NCBI RefSeq assembly: GCF_000971965.1
Contig: NZ_LAQP01000004.1
Span: forward strand, 558,001 to 622,000
Direction: 5' to 3'
DNA from: Paenibacillus wulumuqiensis
Lineage (GTDB): Bacteria; Bacillota; Bacilli; Paenibacillales; Paenibacillaceae
DNA: 64,000 bases
Under the pieces are notes generated by a model, which was given only the letters and a program-made list of their open reading frames with translations, was not told the origin of the DNA and did not search any database. Made by a program: the position numbers and the translations under genes. Numbering within the stretch: the stretch's first letter is position 1; each line of letters starts with the position of its first letter. Below, one piece after another: positions 14,696 through 23,793 of the stretch.

Positions 14696-15093
14696 ACATA
14701 TTTTTTGGCGCTTGTGCCGCTAGTCAGGTCGGTAATTAGAGCGCACTTGTATAGGGATTCATAAACATTATGAACGATAGGAACGATTTTATGGAGGAAA
14801 AGAAAATACGAAACAAGAACATCCAGCCATTCTTTACACTAGCAAAATTCTTTATACCAATAAAATTAATTCAATACATGAAAAATTCAAAATAGTCAAA
14901 CTATAAAAATAGAACTTTTCTGCGCCAATGGATGTGCAATATACTATCTGCTATCTAGTTAATAATTTTTTTGGAAAAAAGGTAAAATAAAACATAAATA
15001 TGTGATATGATACATTTCGTAATATAACTAATTAAGTAATCTTTTGCATTGGCATCATCTTGTAATCATCCAAAAACAAAGGGGCTATTTACA

Positions 15094-15348
15094 ATGAAAA
15101 TGATGAACAAAGTATGTACAGGTCTACTAACCGCAGCGCTACTCGCAGGTACAGGCATTGCGGTGTCTACAACGGCAGAAGCCAAGCCGGCACAACAGCA
15201 ATCCGCCTATACAGCTGTTAAAGGCAAAACCGTCTATTACAAAAACTGCACAGCTGTACGCAAAGCAGGCAAAGCACCACTGTACAAAGGAGATCCAGGT
15301 TACCGGATTCGTCTGGACCGTGATAAAGACGGAATTGCCTGCGAATAA
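15094..15348 (+). CDS. Secreted Excalibur calcium-binding domain protein
   Basis: An 84-residue exported protein. Residues 1-29 form a signal peptide (MKMMNKVCTGLLTAALLAGTGIAVS, cleavage near AEA-KPA). The mature part is one Excalibur domain (YYKNCTAVRKAGKAPLYKGDPGYRIRLDRDKDGIACE) with two conserved cysteines and the Asp-rich DRDKDG calcium loop. ATG 15094 follows AAAGGGGC; an upstream in-frame start at 15049 is less likely. The same domain usually occurs at the C-terminus of secreted nucleases or hydrolases, so a free copy is unusual but known. Confidence 0.85.
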   Translation: MKMMNKVCTGLLTAALLAGTGIAVSTTAEAKPAQQQSAYTAVKGKTVYYKNCTAVRKAGKAPLYKGDPGYRIRLDRDKDGIACE

Positions 15349-15518
15349 TCAGGTCGATTCGGTTCGAGCCGCTGATACCCTGAGTATGAACATAGAACAT
15401 CCATGAATCGCTTGAAGATTATGAGTGGCAGATCATTTACGCCAGCAGGAATGCCGGAGTATGGATCTCCTTTCAAAATAAATACAATAATCAGTCATCA
15501 AAAAAAGTTGGCTATCAC

Positions 15519-15630
15519 AAAAAGCCCTGCCGCCAGTTAAAGTGTACTCTTCGAAATGGTCATTCAAGAACCTTTTGGGTAAACGAATGACCATTTGAGG
15601 ATACCTGTTAATTCTGGGGCAGGGCTTTTT
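15519..15630. repeat. Nested inverted repeat (two stacked stems)
   Basis: Outer 13-base arms AAAAAGCCCTGCC / GGCAGGGCTTTTT (15519-15531, 15618-15630) enclose CCAG/CTGG and an inner perfect 12-base stem AAATGGTCATTC / GAATGACCATTT (15554-15565, 15585-15596). It can act as a bidirectional terminator between the Excalibur gene and the convergent kinase, but it is longer and more structured than needed. Confidence 0.7.
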
Positions 15631-15756
15631 TATTTCATTATTTTGATATTGCATTATCGCAATTGTAATCGTGCATGATACAACATAAACGAATGGAAAC
15701 AGCGCAGCCTGCCCATTTTCAGGGACAGACCTTTGTGCGATAGGCCAGTACCTGTT

Positions 15757-17271
15757 CTATTTGTTCGTGCCTACTCCTGGAGGTACAGCGTGGGCACCGG
15801 GCAGCAGCTTTTTGACGCTATAGGTTTCTTTGGCTGCTGTATAGTCAGCTGACTGGAGGGAGCGGGTATCGCGCAGCAGCGGCATCCGTAGGACAAAGGT
15901 AGTGCCTGCGGGCGAGCTGCCTTTCAGGAGCAGCTCGCCACCCTGGGCGCGTGCCAGCAGCTGGCTGTAGGTCAGACCCAGCCCGAGACCGCGTACGGCC
16001 CGTTTTTTGCGTTCACCACGATAGAAACGCTCGAAAATATAATCCTGCTCCTCCGGTGCTACGCCAGTGCCATTATCAGTCACTTCGAGGTGGATATGCT
16101 GCTGTTCAGCATACATCACAATATGCAGCTTGAGCGTCTGTCCCGGCGTCACCGCCTGAAGGCTGTTGTTCAGCAGATTGACGAGAATCTGCTGGATTCT
16201 CAGGGCATCCCCGACCGTGTAAAGAGAGGAATCCGGCAGTTCGGATATTACCTGCACCATGCTGGAATCATGCAGCAGATTCCACTGGTAGATCACTTCC
16301 GCGATCAGCACCGGCAGATCCAGCTGATCATGGCGTACCTCCACACTGCCGGAAGCAAACGCATTGTAATCCAGCAGGTCGGCGACCATGCGTTCCATCC
16401 GGTCGGATTCCTTGAGTGCGATATCGAGGAATTCCCTGGCTTCTTCCTGCACAACCACTTCATCGCGTACAGCCATGACCAGACCTTTGATCGAGGTGAC
16501 CGGTGTCTTCAGTTCGTGCGTCACTCCGGCGAGGGAGAGGGCGCGCCATTCTTCCAGATGTTTGAGCCGCCGGGCCATATCTTCAAACGAAGATACGAGC
16601 TGCTGAATCTCGCGTTCAGGAGGATGGATATTGAGCTGCACATCATAATTGCCCAGACGGATCTGCTGGGCAGCATCGGCGACACTGCCGAGTGGACGGG
16701 CAAGTTTGCGGGACAGCAGATACAGGGTCAGCCAGCCCGTCAGAATCAGAATCGTCAGCAGCAGGATGGAGACCATCATCTCCTGCGGACTGTAAGTGAG
16801 TGCTTTTTTGGACTGGAGAATGATGACTTTGCCGAGCTGCTTGTTATCGCTGTCGATCGGGGTAGTGATCGCCACATAGCGGTCATCCCGCGGTTGGCTC
16901 AGATCGTCGGTTAGCTTGTCACGCATCTGCTGCTCGGTCATGGCAGGCCGGGAGAACTTGAGGTCGCCTTTTTGGTCCGTAATCATCAGACAGATATATT
17001 CATCGATATTGAAGAAGAACAGCCTGTTTTTGACGATATAATCCAGCTTTGGAGGAATGGTCAGCTGTCCTTCGGGCGAAGTCACCCGGTCGGCGACTTC
17101 CTGACCGAGCAGACCGGCTGTCTGAAGACGGCTCTCCATCGTTGCATCCCGCATCCAGTAGATCGCAGCAGCGGCAATAATGGTGAAGCCGATACATAAA
17201 ATAATGAAGTATCGTATCGTCCAGTAGGACAGTAGCGACGTGGAGCATACCCGTTTTACTCGTTTAGCCAA
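15757..17271 (-). CDS. OmpR-type sensor histidine kinase
   Basis: A 504-residue membrane kinase. The N-terminus has TM1 (about 20-40), an extracytoplasmic domain of about 130 residues, TM2 (about 168-188), HAMP (about 190-240), HisKA with phospho-His in GVTHELKTP (about 253), and HATPase with N box NLLNNSLQA, DNGTGV, and G boxes GLGLGL and GTTF. A roughly 40-residue tail follows the ATPase domain. It overlaps the response regulator gene by 16 bases and is probably its cognate kinase. The extracellular signal is unknown. The divergent YceI-like gene is a likely target. Confidence 0.92.
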   Translation of the reverse strand: MAKRVKRVCSTSLLSYWTIRYFIILCIGFTIIAAAAIYWMRDATMESRLQTAGLLGQEVADRVTSPEGQLTIPPKLDYIVKNRLFFFNIDEYICLMITDQKGDLKFSRPAMTEQQMRDKLTDDLSQPRDDRYVAITTPIDSDNKQLGKVIILQSKKALTYSPQEMMVSILLLTILILTGWLTLYLLSRKLARPLGSVADAAQQIRLGNYDVQLNIHPPEREIQQLVSSFEDMARRLKHLEEWRALSLAGVTHELKTPVTSIKGLVMAVRDEVVVQEEAREFLDIALKESDRMERMVADLLDYNAFASGSVEVRHDQLDLPVLIAEVIYQWNLLHDSSMVQVISELPDSSLYTVGDALRIQQILVNLLNNSLQAVTPGQTLKLHIVMYAEQQHIHLEVTDNGTGVAPEEQDYIFERFYRGERKKRAVRGLGLGLTYSQLLARAQGGELLLKGSSPAGTTFVLRMPLLRDTRSLQSADYTAAKETYSVKKLLPGAHAVPPGVGTNK

Positions 17272-17939
17272 AATTGATACCCCATTCCTCGTAATGTGCG
17301 GATCTCTCCGGTCTGCGCTGACCAGTGCGAGAGGGACTGGCGCAGCCGCTTGATGGACAGATCGACTGCCCGGTCGCTGCCCTCATAATCCATGCCCCAC
17401 ACCTGTTCAATCAGATGATCCCGTGTAAAAGTACGGTTAGGATATTCGGACAGAAACAGCAGCAGCGACAAATCCCGCGGACTGAGCGGAACTTCAGCGC
17501 CATTCAGATAGACACGCTTGGCTGCGAGGTCGAGGACCAGATTGCCAAAATGCCTTTTGCTTGCCGCATCCGTCAGATACGGGCGCCGCCGCAGTACGGC
17601 ATTGACCCGTGCGACGACTTCTTCCGGGGTGAATGGCTTGGTCATGTAATCATCAGCACCGCTGTCCAGGCCGTTTAGCCGATCTTCGATTCTGTCCCGT
17701 GCGGTCAGCATAATGACCGGACAGGCGCCCTGTGCCCGAATCAGTTGCAGCAGCTCCCATCCATCCATGCCGGGCAGCATAATATCAAGCACGACCAGAG
17801 CGGGAGCGCAGGACTGGAATCTCTCCATGGCAGTATGGCCGTCAGCCGCATGCTCGGTATCAAAGCCAGCCTTTTTTAAATAAGCGGACAAAACGCGGGC
17901 AATTGCCGGTTCGTCTTCAATAATCAGAATCAGACTCAT
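17256..17939 (-). CDS. OmpR/PhoB-family response regulator
   Basis: A 227-residue DNA-binding regulator. The receiver has D9 in the IIEDE cluster, phospho-acceptor D52 in LDIMLPGMDG, a Thr in MLTARDR and Lys in DDYMTKPFTPEE. The winged helix (about 130-225) contains LSPRDLSLLLFLSEYPNRTFTRDHLIEQVWG and DRAVDLSIKRLRQSL. It is the first gene of the pair with the kinase and diverges from the yceI-like gene across 200 bases. Confidence 0.93.
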   Translation of the reverse strand: MSLILIIEDEPAIARVLSAYLKKAGFDTEHAADGHTAMERFQSCAPALVVLDIMLPGMDGWELLQLIRAQGACPVIMLTARDRIEDRLNGLDSGADDYMTKPFTPEEVVARVNAVLRRRPYLTDAASKRHFGNLVLDLAAKRVYLNGAEVPLSPRDLSLLLFLSEYPNRTFTRDHLIEQVWGMDYEGSDRAVDLSIKRLRQSLSHWSAQTGEIRTLRGMGYQFWLNE

Positions 17940-18139
17940 AAGGGTGAAGCTCCTTGCCGAGTAGTATCGTGTCTGTACATAATACTTACTTTTTTATATC
18001 TATTGTACATGGGCAGGAAATTGGGCTGCAAGCTTTATCATTAAGTACCATCCTTTTTTAGTCTGCAGGATCATCGACATATTCCCGACACATTAACCAC
18101 CTATACTTACGTCATGACCTAACCAAAGGAGAGAATATA

Positions 18140-18844
18140 ATGACGAAAAAAACAAGAAACTGGATTATTGCTTCTGCAGTTGTCGTGGTGCTGCTGGCTG
18201 TCGGTGGATATACATTTATGCAGAGCTATATGGGAAATAAAGTGGAGATTCAGCAGGTGATTCCGACAGAAGCGGCAGCTGCTGAAGGCCAGGCAGCAAC
18301 AAGTGGAGCAAATGTGACCGGTACGGAACTGAACGGCGACTGGGCGATCAGCGACGCTTCCAAAGTGTATTTCTCGGTAACCACTTCCCAGGAAACTGTC
18401 AACTTTGTGGACAACAAAGTATCAGGCAGCTGGAAAGTGAATGTGGATGATCCTGCCCAGATGTCTGCAGAAGGACAGATCGACATGAGCGCTATCGATT
18501 CCGGTACAGCACAGCGGGACGAGCACGTGAAACAGGCCGATTTCTTCGATGTAAGCAAGTTCCCGAATGCGACTTTCAAAGCGACTTCATTTGAAGGGCT
18601 GCCATCCGAATGGGTGTCCGGTGCAACAAATGAATTCAAAATGGCAGGCACGCTGACTGTCAAAGGGGTAGAGAAAGAAGTGACATTTGATGCCAAGGGC
18701 GTCTACCAGGATGGCAAGATTCTGTTATCCGGTACAACGATGGTTACTTTCCAGGACTTTGGCATGACCAATCCTCACTCTGTAGTGATGACGACAGAGA
18801 ATGATATCAATGTGCAGCTCGAACTGGTCCTGACCAAAGGCTGA
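18140..18844 (+). CDS. Membrane-anchored YceI-family lipocalin-like protein
   Basis: A 234-residue exported protein. One N-terminal hydrophobic segment (about 8-28) acts as signal anchor, followed by an Ala/Thr-rich spacer and a YceI domain (about 62-232). Typical stretches are ADFFDVSKFPNATFKATSF, MAGTLTVKGVEKEVTFDAKG and FQDFGMTNPH. YceI proteins bind isoprenoid-like lipids in a beta-barrel; the ligand here is not known. ATG 18140 follows AAAGGAGAGAAT. The divergent two-component system is the likely regulator. Confidence 0.9.
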   Translation: MTKKTRNWIIASAVVVVLLAVGGYTFMQSYMGNKVEIQQVIPTEAAAAEGQAATSGANVTGTELNGDWAISDASKVYFSVTTSQETVNFVDNKVSGSWKVNVDDPAQMSAEGQIDMSAIDSGTAQRDEHVKQADFFDVSKFPNATFKATSFEGLPSEWVSGATNEFKMAGTLTVKGVEKEVTFDAKGVYQDGKILLSGTTMVTFQDFGMTNPHSVVMTTENDINVQLELVLTKG

Positions 18845-18904
18845 TCACAGGCGATCAAATAATGTTTGAAGTATAAACTGTATGACCAACCGCATCAGAA
18901 AGAG

Positions 18905-18942
18905 AAAAAGCCCGGAAAACATTGAGTTTCCGGGCTTTTTGC
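18905..18942 (+). terminator. Terminator after the YceI-like gene
   Basis: AAAAAGCCCGGAAA / TTTCCGGGCTTTTT, a perfect 14-base stem with a seven-base loop and T run. Confidence 0.9.
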
Positions 18943-19122
18943 CATGTTAATATATACGCTTCGTGACACAATCATGCAACTTAATTAGCAAGAACTGAGT
19001 CGGAATGTGCAAATAAGGGTAATTTGCCATTGACCAATAGGAGCACCGGTTTTACCGAGCACCATCCATTCATACATTATCATTCAAGTCTACTTTATAC
19101 TTTGGTTAGGAGAGGAGATTCA

Positions 19123-21318
19123 ATGAGTAAAATAATTTTCGTATCCAATCGCTTACCCGTAACAGTGAAAAAAACTGAGTCCGATCTTCAATATAGTAAA
19201 AGTATCGGCGGCCTTGCTACAGGGCTGAAAAGCTATCATGAGCAGGGGGACAGCCTGTGGGCCGGCTGGCCGGGCATTTCCAGCAATGACCTGAATGAAC
19301 AGGACGAGAAAGATATTGACCAGGAGCTGCGTGAGGAGTACAACTGCCTGCCAATCTTCCTGTCCGAAGAAGAAATCGAACAGTATTACCATGGATTCTG
19401 TAATGAAACGATCTGGCCGCTGTTCCACTACTTTACCAATGCGACCGAATACAATGTAGATACATGGGAAGCCTACAAAAGAGTGAACCAGAAATTTTTC
19501 GATTCGATTGATCCGGTTATCGAACCGAATGATACAATCTGGATTCACGACTATCAGCTGATGCTGCTGCCGCAGATGATCCGTGAGAAATATCCGGATA
19601 CCAAGATCGGATTCTTCCTGCATATTCCGTTCCCATCTTTTGAAATTTACCGTTTACTTATCTGGCGTGAAGAGATCCTCAGAGGACTCATGGGTGCCAA
19701 CCTGATCGGATTTCATACTTATGATTATGTGCGTCACTTCCTGAGCAGCGTACGTCGTCTGCTGGGCAAGGAGCACAACCTGTACAAAGTTAATTATGAG
19801 ACTTACAGTGTACAGGTCGAAGCATTCCCAATGGGAATTGACTACGATTATTTCGCCAAATCGTCCGTACAGAGCGATCTGTCGAACGAAGCGCTGGAAT
19901 TTATCGAAAGCACCAAATCCGTACAGAATATCATCTCCGTCGACCGTCTGGATTATACCAAAGGACTGCCGGAGCGGATCAAGGCGTTCAAGCAGTTCCT
20001 GAACAAGTATCCGGAATATCATGAGAAAGTCCGTCTGAACCTGATCGTCGCGCCTTCCCGTGTCGGGGTAGAAGCTTATGATAATCTCAAGCGCGAGATT
20101 GAAGAGCTGGTCAGCGCGGTCAATGGTCAGTTCGGTACGCTCAGCTGGATGCCGGTATGGTTCTTTTTCCGTACCTTTACCCAGGACGATCTGATTGCGT
20201 TCTATCGCAACAGCGATGTGCTGCTCGTTACGCCGCTGCGCGACGGGATGAACCTCGTAGCCAAAGAGTATATTGCAGCCCGTAACGACTACAAAGGCAT
20301 GCTCGTTATGAGTGAAACGGCCGGAGCAGCGAGTGAACTGGGTGAAGCGGTTATCGTCAATGCCAACGATTACGGTGCAATTGCAGCCGGTATCAAAACG
20401 GCACTTGATATGCCGGATCACGAGAAAATCGAGCGCAACAAAATGCTGCATCGCCGTATTTCCCGTTATAATGTGAAATTCTGGGCCGATGAGTTCCTTG
20501 AAGCTCTCAAAAATACAACAGATTCCCAGGTGGAGACCAAAGATGTGGTAGACATCAAGTCCGAACCTTCCAATGTGGAAAAAGCATATATGGAAACCGA
20601 AAAGCGCGTTCTGTTCCTCGATTACGATGGTACATTGGTAGGCTTTAAGCCGACACCGGATCAAGCCAAGCCGGATGAGGAACTGCGCCAGATCCTGAGA
20701 GAGCTGTGTGCGGACAAGCGCAATACGGTCGTTATTATTACCGGACGTGATCGCGATGTGATCGAGAACTGGCTGGGCGATCTGGATCTGCATATCATTG
20801 CTTCCCACGGCCTGTGGCTTCGTGAACCGGGTGGCGAGTGGAGAATGACCATGAGCGTGGATAACGATTGGAAAGAATCGATCCGCCACGTATTGGAAAT
20901 GTACACCGACCGTACACCGGGTTCCCTGATTGAGGAGAAAGAATACTCTCTCGCATGGCATTACAGACAGTGTGAGCCGGAAATCGGTATGCTGAAACGT
21001 AATGAGCTGCGTGAAGCACTGCTCTCCATTACACAATCGATGAGCCTCGGCATTCTGGAAGGTAACAAAGTGCTGGAAATCAAGGATACCCGCATGAACA
21101 AAGGCCATGGTGCTCACCAGATGCTGCAGGGCAAAGACTTTGACTTTATCTTCGGTGTGGGCGATGATCATACGGATGAGGATCTGTTCGATGCACTGCC
21201 GGAAGATGCATTCTCGATCAAAGTAGGCTCCGGTAATACCCATGCCAACTACCGTCTGAAGTCCTTCCGTAATATCCGTCAGCTGCTCAAACGTTTCGTT
21301 GATCTGAGCAAAAAGTAA
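19123..21318 (+). CDS. Bifunctional trehalose-6-phosphate synthase/phosphatase
   Basis: A 731-residue fusion that makes trehalose from UDP-glucose and glucose-6-phosphate in the cytoplasm. The GT20 synthase (about 1-465) has FVSNRLPVT, GGLATGL, WAGWPG, the WIHDYQLMLLP active-site strand, FFLHIPFPS, DRLDYTKGLPER and PLRDGMNLVAKEY. The HAD-type phosphatase (about 490-725) has the nucleophile motif FLDYDGTLVG near 495, VIITGR and GVGDDHTDEDLF near 679. ATG 19123 follows GGAGAGGAG, and an upstream in-frame start at 19024 is rejected. In E. coli these are two genes (otsA, otsB). A role in osmotic/desiccation protection is the usual one. Confidence 0.96.
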   Translation: MSKIIFVSNRLPVTVKKTESDLQYSKSIGGLATGLKSYHEQGDSLWAGWPGISSNDLNEQDEKDIDQELREEYNCLPIFLSEEEIEQYYHGFCNETIWPLFHYFTNATEYNVDTWEAYKRVNQKFFDSIDPVIEPNDTIWIHDYQLMLLPQMIREKYPDTKIGFFLHIPFPSFEIYRLLIWREEILRGLMGANLIGFHTYDYVRHFLSSVRRLLGKEHNLYKVNYETYSVQVEAFPMGIDYDYFAKSSVQSDLSNEALEFIESTKSVQNIISVDRLDYTKGLPERIKAFKQFLNKYPEYHEKVRLNLIVAPSRVGVEAYDNLKREIEELVSAVNGQFGTLSWMPVWFFFRTFTQDDLIAFYRNSDVLLVTPLRDGMNLVAKEYIAARNDYKGMLVMSETAGAASELGEAVIVNANDYGAIAAGIKTALDMPDHEKIERNKMLHRRISRYNVKFWADEFLEALKNTTDSQVETKDVVDIKSEPSNVEKAYMETEKRVLFLDYDGTLVGFKPTPDQAKPDEELRQILRELCADKRNTVVIITGRDRDVIENWLGDLDLHIIASHGLWLREPGGEWRMTMSVDNDWKESIRHVLEMYTDRTPGSLIEEKEYSLAWHYRQCEPEIGMLKRNELREALLSITQSMSLGILEGNKVLEIKDTRMNKGHGAHQMLQGKDFDFIFGVGDDHTDEDLFDALPEDAFSIKVGSGNTHANYRLKSFRNIRQLLKRFVDLSKK

Positions 21319-21391
21319 GCGGAAATGGTGTGAATGATCCAAAATCAACGAAGTATTTTACCAAGAACAAAATATATGTTAATTGCTATCC

Positions 21392-21425
21392 ATACACCCG
21401 GTATTCTATGCCGGGTGTATTTTAT
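21392..21425 (+). terminator. Terminator after the trehalose gene
   Basis: Perfect ten-base arms ATACACCCGG / CCGGGTGTAT, nine-base loop, then TTTATT. Confidence 0.9.
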
Positions 21426-21621
21426 TGGAATAGAACGAAAATAAGACGAATAGGATCAAGCGAATCCGCGGTTACCGACAGACACAGACTTGCAAATTGT
21501 CGTGAATATTGGAATTTTATCCTGTCCTAGCGGGAGCGACAAGATTATACTTAGACAGGTAAGCATACAGACAGCAGGTAATGCGATTCGAAATACATAA
21601 TACTCAAGTGGAGGGAACATC

Positions 21622-22917
21622 ATGAAGTCAGTTGAACAAGCACACCAATATATGCACCAAGAGGGCATGAAGCAGCTGCTCACCGGACTGTACGGACAGG
21701 ATGAGCTGGAGATGCAGTTGAATCGGTATGAACAGATGATCGGCAGCTTCCTGAACCGGTACGAAGCGGATCCACAGCAGATCCAGCTGTTCAGCGCATC
21801 CGGGCGGGTAGAGATCGGCGGTAATCATACGGATCATAATCATGGCAAAGTGCTGGCTGGCAGTATTCATCTCGATACGATCGCAGCGGCTGTACCGACC
21901 GAAGAACCGGTTATCGTACTTGTCTCCGAAGGGTATGAGGGAGAGTTCAAAGTCGATCTGAATGAATCATCTGTAGACGATTCTGAGAGCGCTACCACCA
22001 AGTTGCTGAGAGGTATCGTAGCCGGTTTCCGTGAGAAAGGGCTGCATGTCGGCGGGTTCCGCGCCTATGCGACGACCAATGTACTATCCGCATCCGGACT
22101 CAGCTCATCGGCTTCTTTTGAAATGCTGATCTGTACGATTCTGAATCATTTCTATAATGAGGGCAGACTCGATGCAGCGGAGATCTCCAAAATCGGTCAA
22201 TATGCCGAGAATCAGTACTGGAACAAACCATCCGGTCTGCTCGATCAGATGGCCTGTGCGTATGGCGGTATGGTGGCGATGGACTTTGCCGATCCATCCA
22301 AGCCGCAGGTAGAGCAGCTGCAGTATGACTTTGGGGCTGCCGGATATTCGATGATGGTCGTTAATACGGGCGGGAATCATGCGGATCTGACCGAAGATTA
22401 TGCAAGCGTGCCCAATGAGATGTTTGCTGTGGCACAGGCGCTTGGTGCCGAGTACTGCCGGGATATTACACTGGAGCAGATCTATGGAGAACTGCCGCGT
22501 CTGCGGGAGCAGGCAGGAGACCGTGCAGTGCTGAGAGCGATGCACTTTCTCGAAGAGAATCGCCGGGTGGATCGTCAGGTCGAGGCGCTGCGTAAGGATG
22601 ATATGCCGGCTTTCCTGCAGCTGTTGACCGCTTCGGGCAATTCCTCCTGGAAATGGCTGCAAAACTGCTACCGTGATTCGGATCATCATGATCAGAGCAT
22701 GGCCGTCGCACTGGCGATTACAGAGATTTATTTGCAGGATATCGGCGGAGGTGCCTGTCGTCTGCATGGTGGCGGATTTGCCGGTGTGATTCTGGCGGTC
22801 GTGCCCAATGAACATGCCGCAGGTTACAGAGAGCTGATCGAGAAGACACTGGGTACATCGATCTTCGATATCCGCATCCGCGAGAAAGGCGCTTTTTGCC
22901 TGAATGCCCTGCTGTAA
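21622..22917 (+). CDS. Galactokinase (GHMP kinase)
   Basis: A 431-residue cytoplasmic kinase. It has the sugar-binding signature GRVEIGGNHTDHNHG (about 56-70; galactokinases usually read GRvNLiGEHtDY), the GHMP ATP loop LSASGLSSSASFE (about 154-166), NTGGNHADLTEDY and C-terminal GGGFAGVILAVV. These place it in the galactokinase family, with the variant signature common in low-GC Gram-positives. GTGGAGGGAACATC precedes ATG 21622. No galE or galT is adjacent, so it stands apart from a Leloir operon. Specificity for a related sugar cannot be excluded. Confidence 0.88.
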   Translation: MKSVEQAHQYMHQEGMKQLLTGLYGQDELEMQLNRYEQMIGSFLNRYEADPQQIQLFSASGRVEIGGNHTDHNHGKVLAGSIHLDTIAAAVPTEEPVIVLVSEGYEGEFKVDLNESSVDDSESATTKLLRGIVAGFREKGLHVGGFRAYATTNVLSASGLSSSASFEMLICTILNHFYNEGRLDAAEISKIGQYAENQYWNKPSGLLDQMACAYGGMVAMDFADPSKPQVEQLQYDFGAAGYSMMVVNTGGNHADLTEDYASVPNEMFAVAQALGAEYCRDITLEQIYGELPRLREQAGDRAVLRAMHFLEENRRVDRQVEALRKDDMPAFLQLLTASGNSSWKWLQNCYRDSDHHDQSMAVALAITEIYLQDIGGGACRLHGGGFAGVILAVVPNEHAAGYRELIEKTLGTSIFDIRIREKGAFCLNALL

Positions 22918-22959
22918 TTCATTGGCTGGGCTATAGAAAGACAATATAACGGTATACAC

Positions 22960-23057
22960 AAAACAAGACCCTGATAATAGAGGCTCCTGTTCACCTATCT
23001 TTGCTCATCATGCAAAGCGGTTGTAAAGGAATCCCCATCTAATCAGGGTCTTGTTTT
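22960..23057. repeat. Long imperfect hairpin between convergent genes
   Basis: Perfect 16-base arms AAAACAAGACCCTGAT (22960-22975) and ATCAGGGTCTTGTTTT (23042-23057) enclose 66 bases with further pairing: TCCT/AGGA, CACC/GGT(T)G and TTTGC/GCAAA around TCATCAT. A tailing on one side and T on the other make it usable as terminator for both galactokinase and macrodomain genes. The elaborate interior suggests a small structured RNA or degraded mobile element. Confidence 0.65.
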
Positions 23058-23083
23058 GTTGCGCTTATTTATGCTATACGCTG

Positions 23084-23641
23084 TTATTGAAAAGCCTGCT
23101 GAAGCTTTTGCTCATACAAGGCCAGATTCTCCGCATCATAGCAGACAAACCGGATACGCTTCATATGACCCTGTCCGCTGAGATTGACGTATTCCTTAAC
23201 AGCCTGAATGGCTACGTCGGCCGCCTGGGATTTGGGATAACCATAGATGCCTGTGCTGATATTTGGAAAAGCAATTGTTGTCGCTTCATGCTCATTTGCC
23301 AGCCACAATGAATTGAGATAGCAGTTATGCAGCAAATTATCTTCACCGCTGCTGCCTCCATTCCATACAGGACCGACTGTATGAATGACATAACGTGCCG
23401 GCAGTCGTCCTGCAGTCGTAATAACGGCTTCGCCAGTGTCACAGCCACCCTGTCGGGCGCGAATCTGCTGGCATTCCTCGAGGATCTCCGGTCCGCCTGC
23501 GCGATGAATTGCTCCATCGACACCACCGCCCCCCAGCAGGCTGGAATTGGCGGCATTTACGATGACATCAACATGTTCCCGGGTGATATCACCCTGAACC
23601 GCTTCGATTATCGTATCTTTGAATTGTATTTCCATAATCAT
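23084..23641 (-). CDS. Macrodomain protein, probable O-acetyl-ADP-ribose deacetylase
   Basis: A 185-residue single macrodomain of the MacroD/YmdB type, expected to hydrolyse O-acetyl-ADP-ribose or remove ADP-ribose from acidic residues. It has [36 protein letters not shown] (about 15-50, including the Asn-Asn ADP-ribose contacts and the [10 protein letters not shown] loop), a conserved GEAVITTAG and [14 protein letters not shown] (about 122-135). A GGGAGG site precedes ATG 23641. No cognate transferase is nearby. Confidence 0.93.
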   Translation of the reverse strand: MIMEIQFKDTIIEAVQGDITREHVDVIVNAANSSLLGGGGVDGAIHRAGGPEILEECQQIRARQGGCDTGEAVITTAGRLPARYVIHTVGPVWNGGSSGEDNLLHNCYLNSLWLANEHEATTIAFPNISTGIYGYPKSQAADVAIQAVKEYVNLSGQGHMKRIRFVCYDAENLALYEQKLQQAFQ

Positions 23642-23793
23642 AAAACCTCCCTCGGCGGGGTAGCTGGACAGAATGAGCCTTTTTGCAAATGTTCTTCTGT
23701 CGCTGATCTGCTCGCCATTCGTTCCCCAACCTGCTTGCTGCGGTCATTGACTGGCTGCAGGTACAGACCCGTACGATCAAATGGAGTTACAGA

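Noticed and set aside
19654-21348. 564-residue minus-strand frame
   Set aside because: Fully antisense to the trehalose synthase/phosphatase fusion. It has no family features and is a codon-bias shadow.
22105-22959. 284-residue minus-strand frame
   Set aside because: Antisense to galactokinase.
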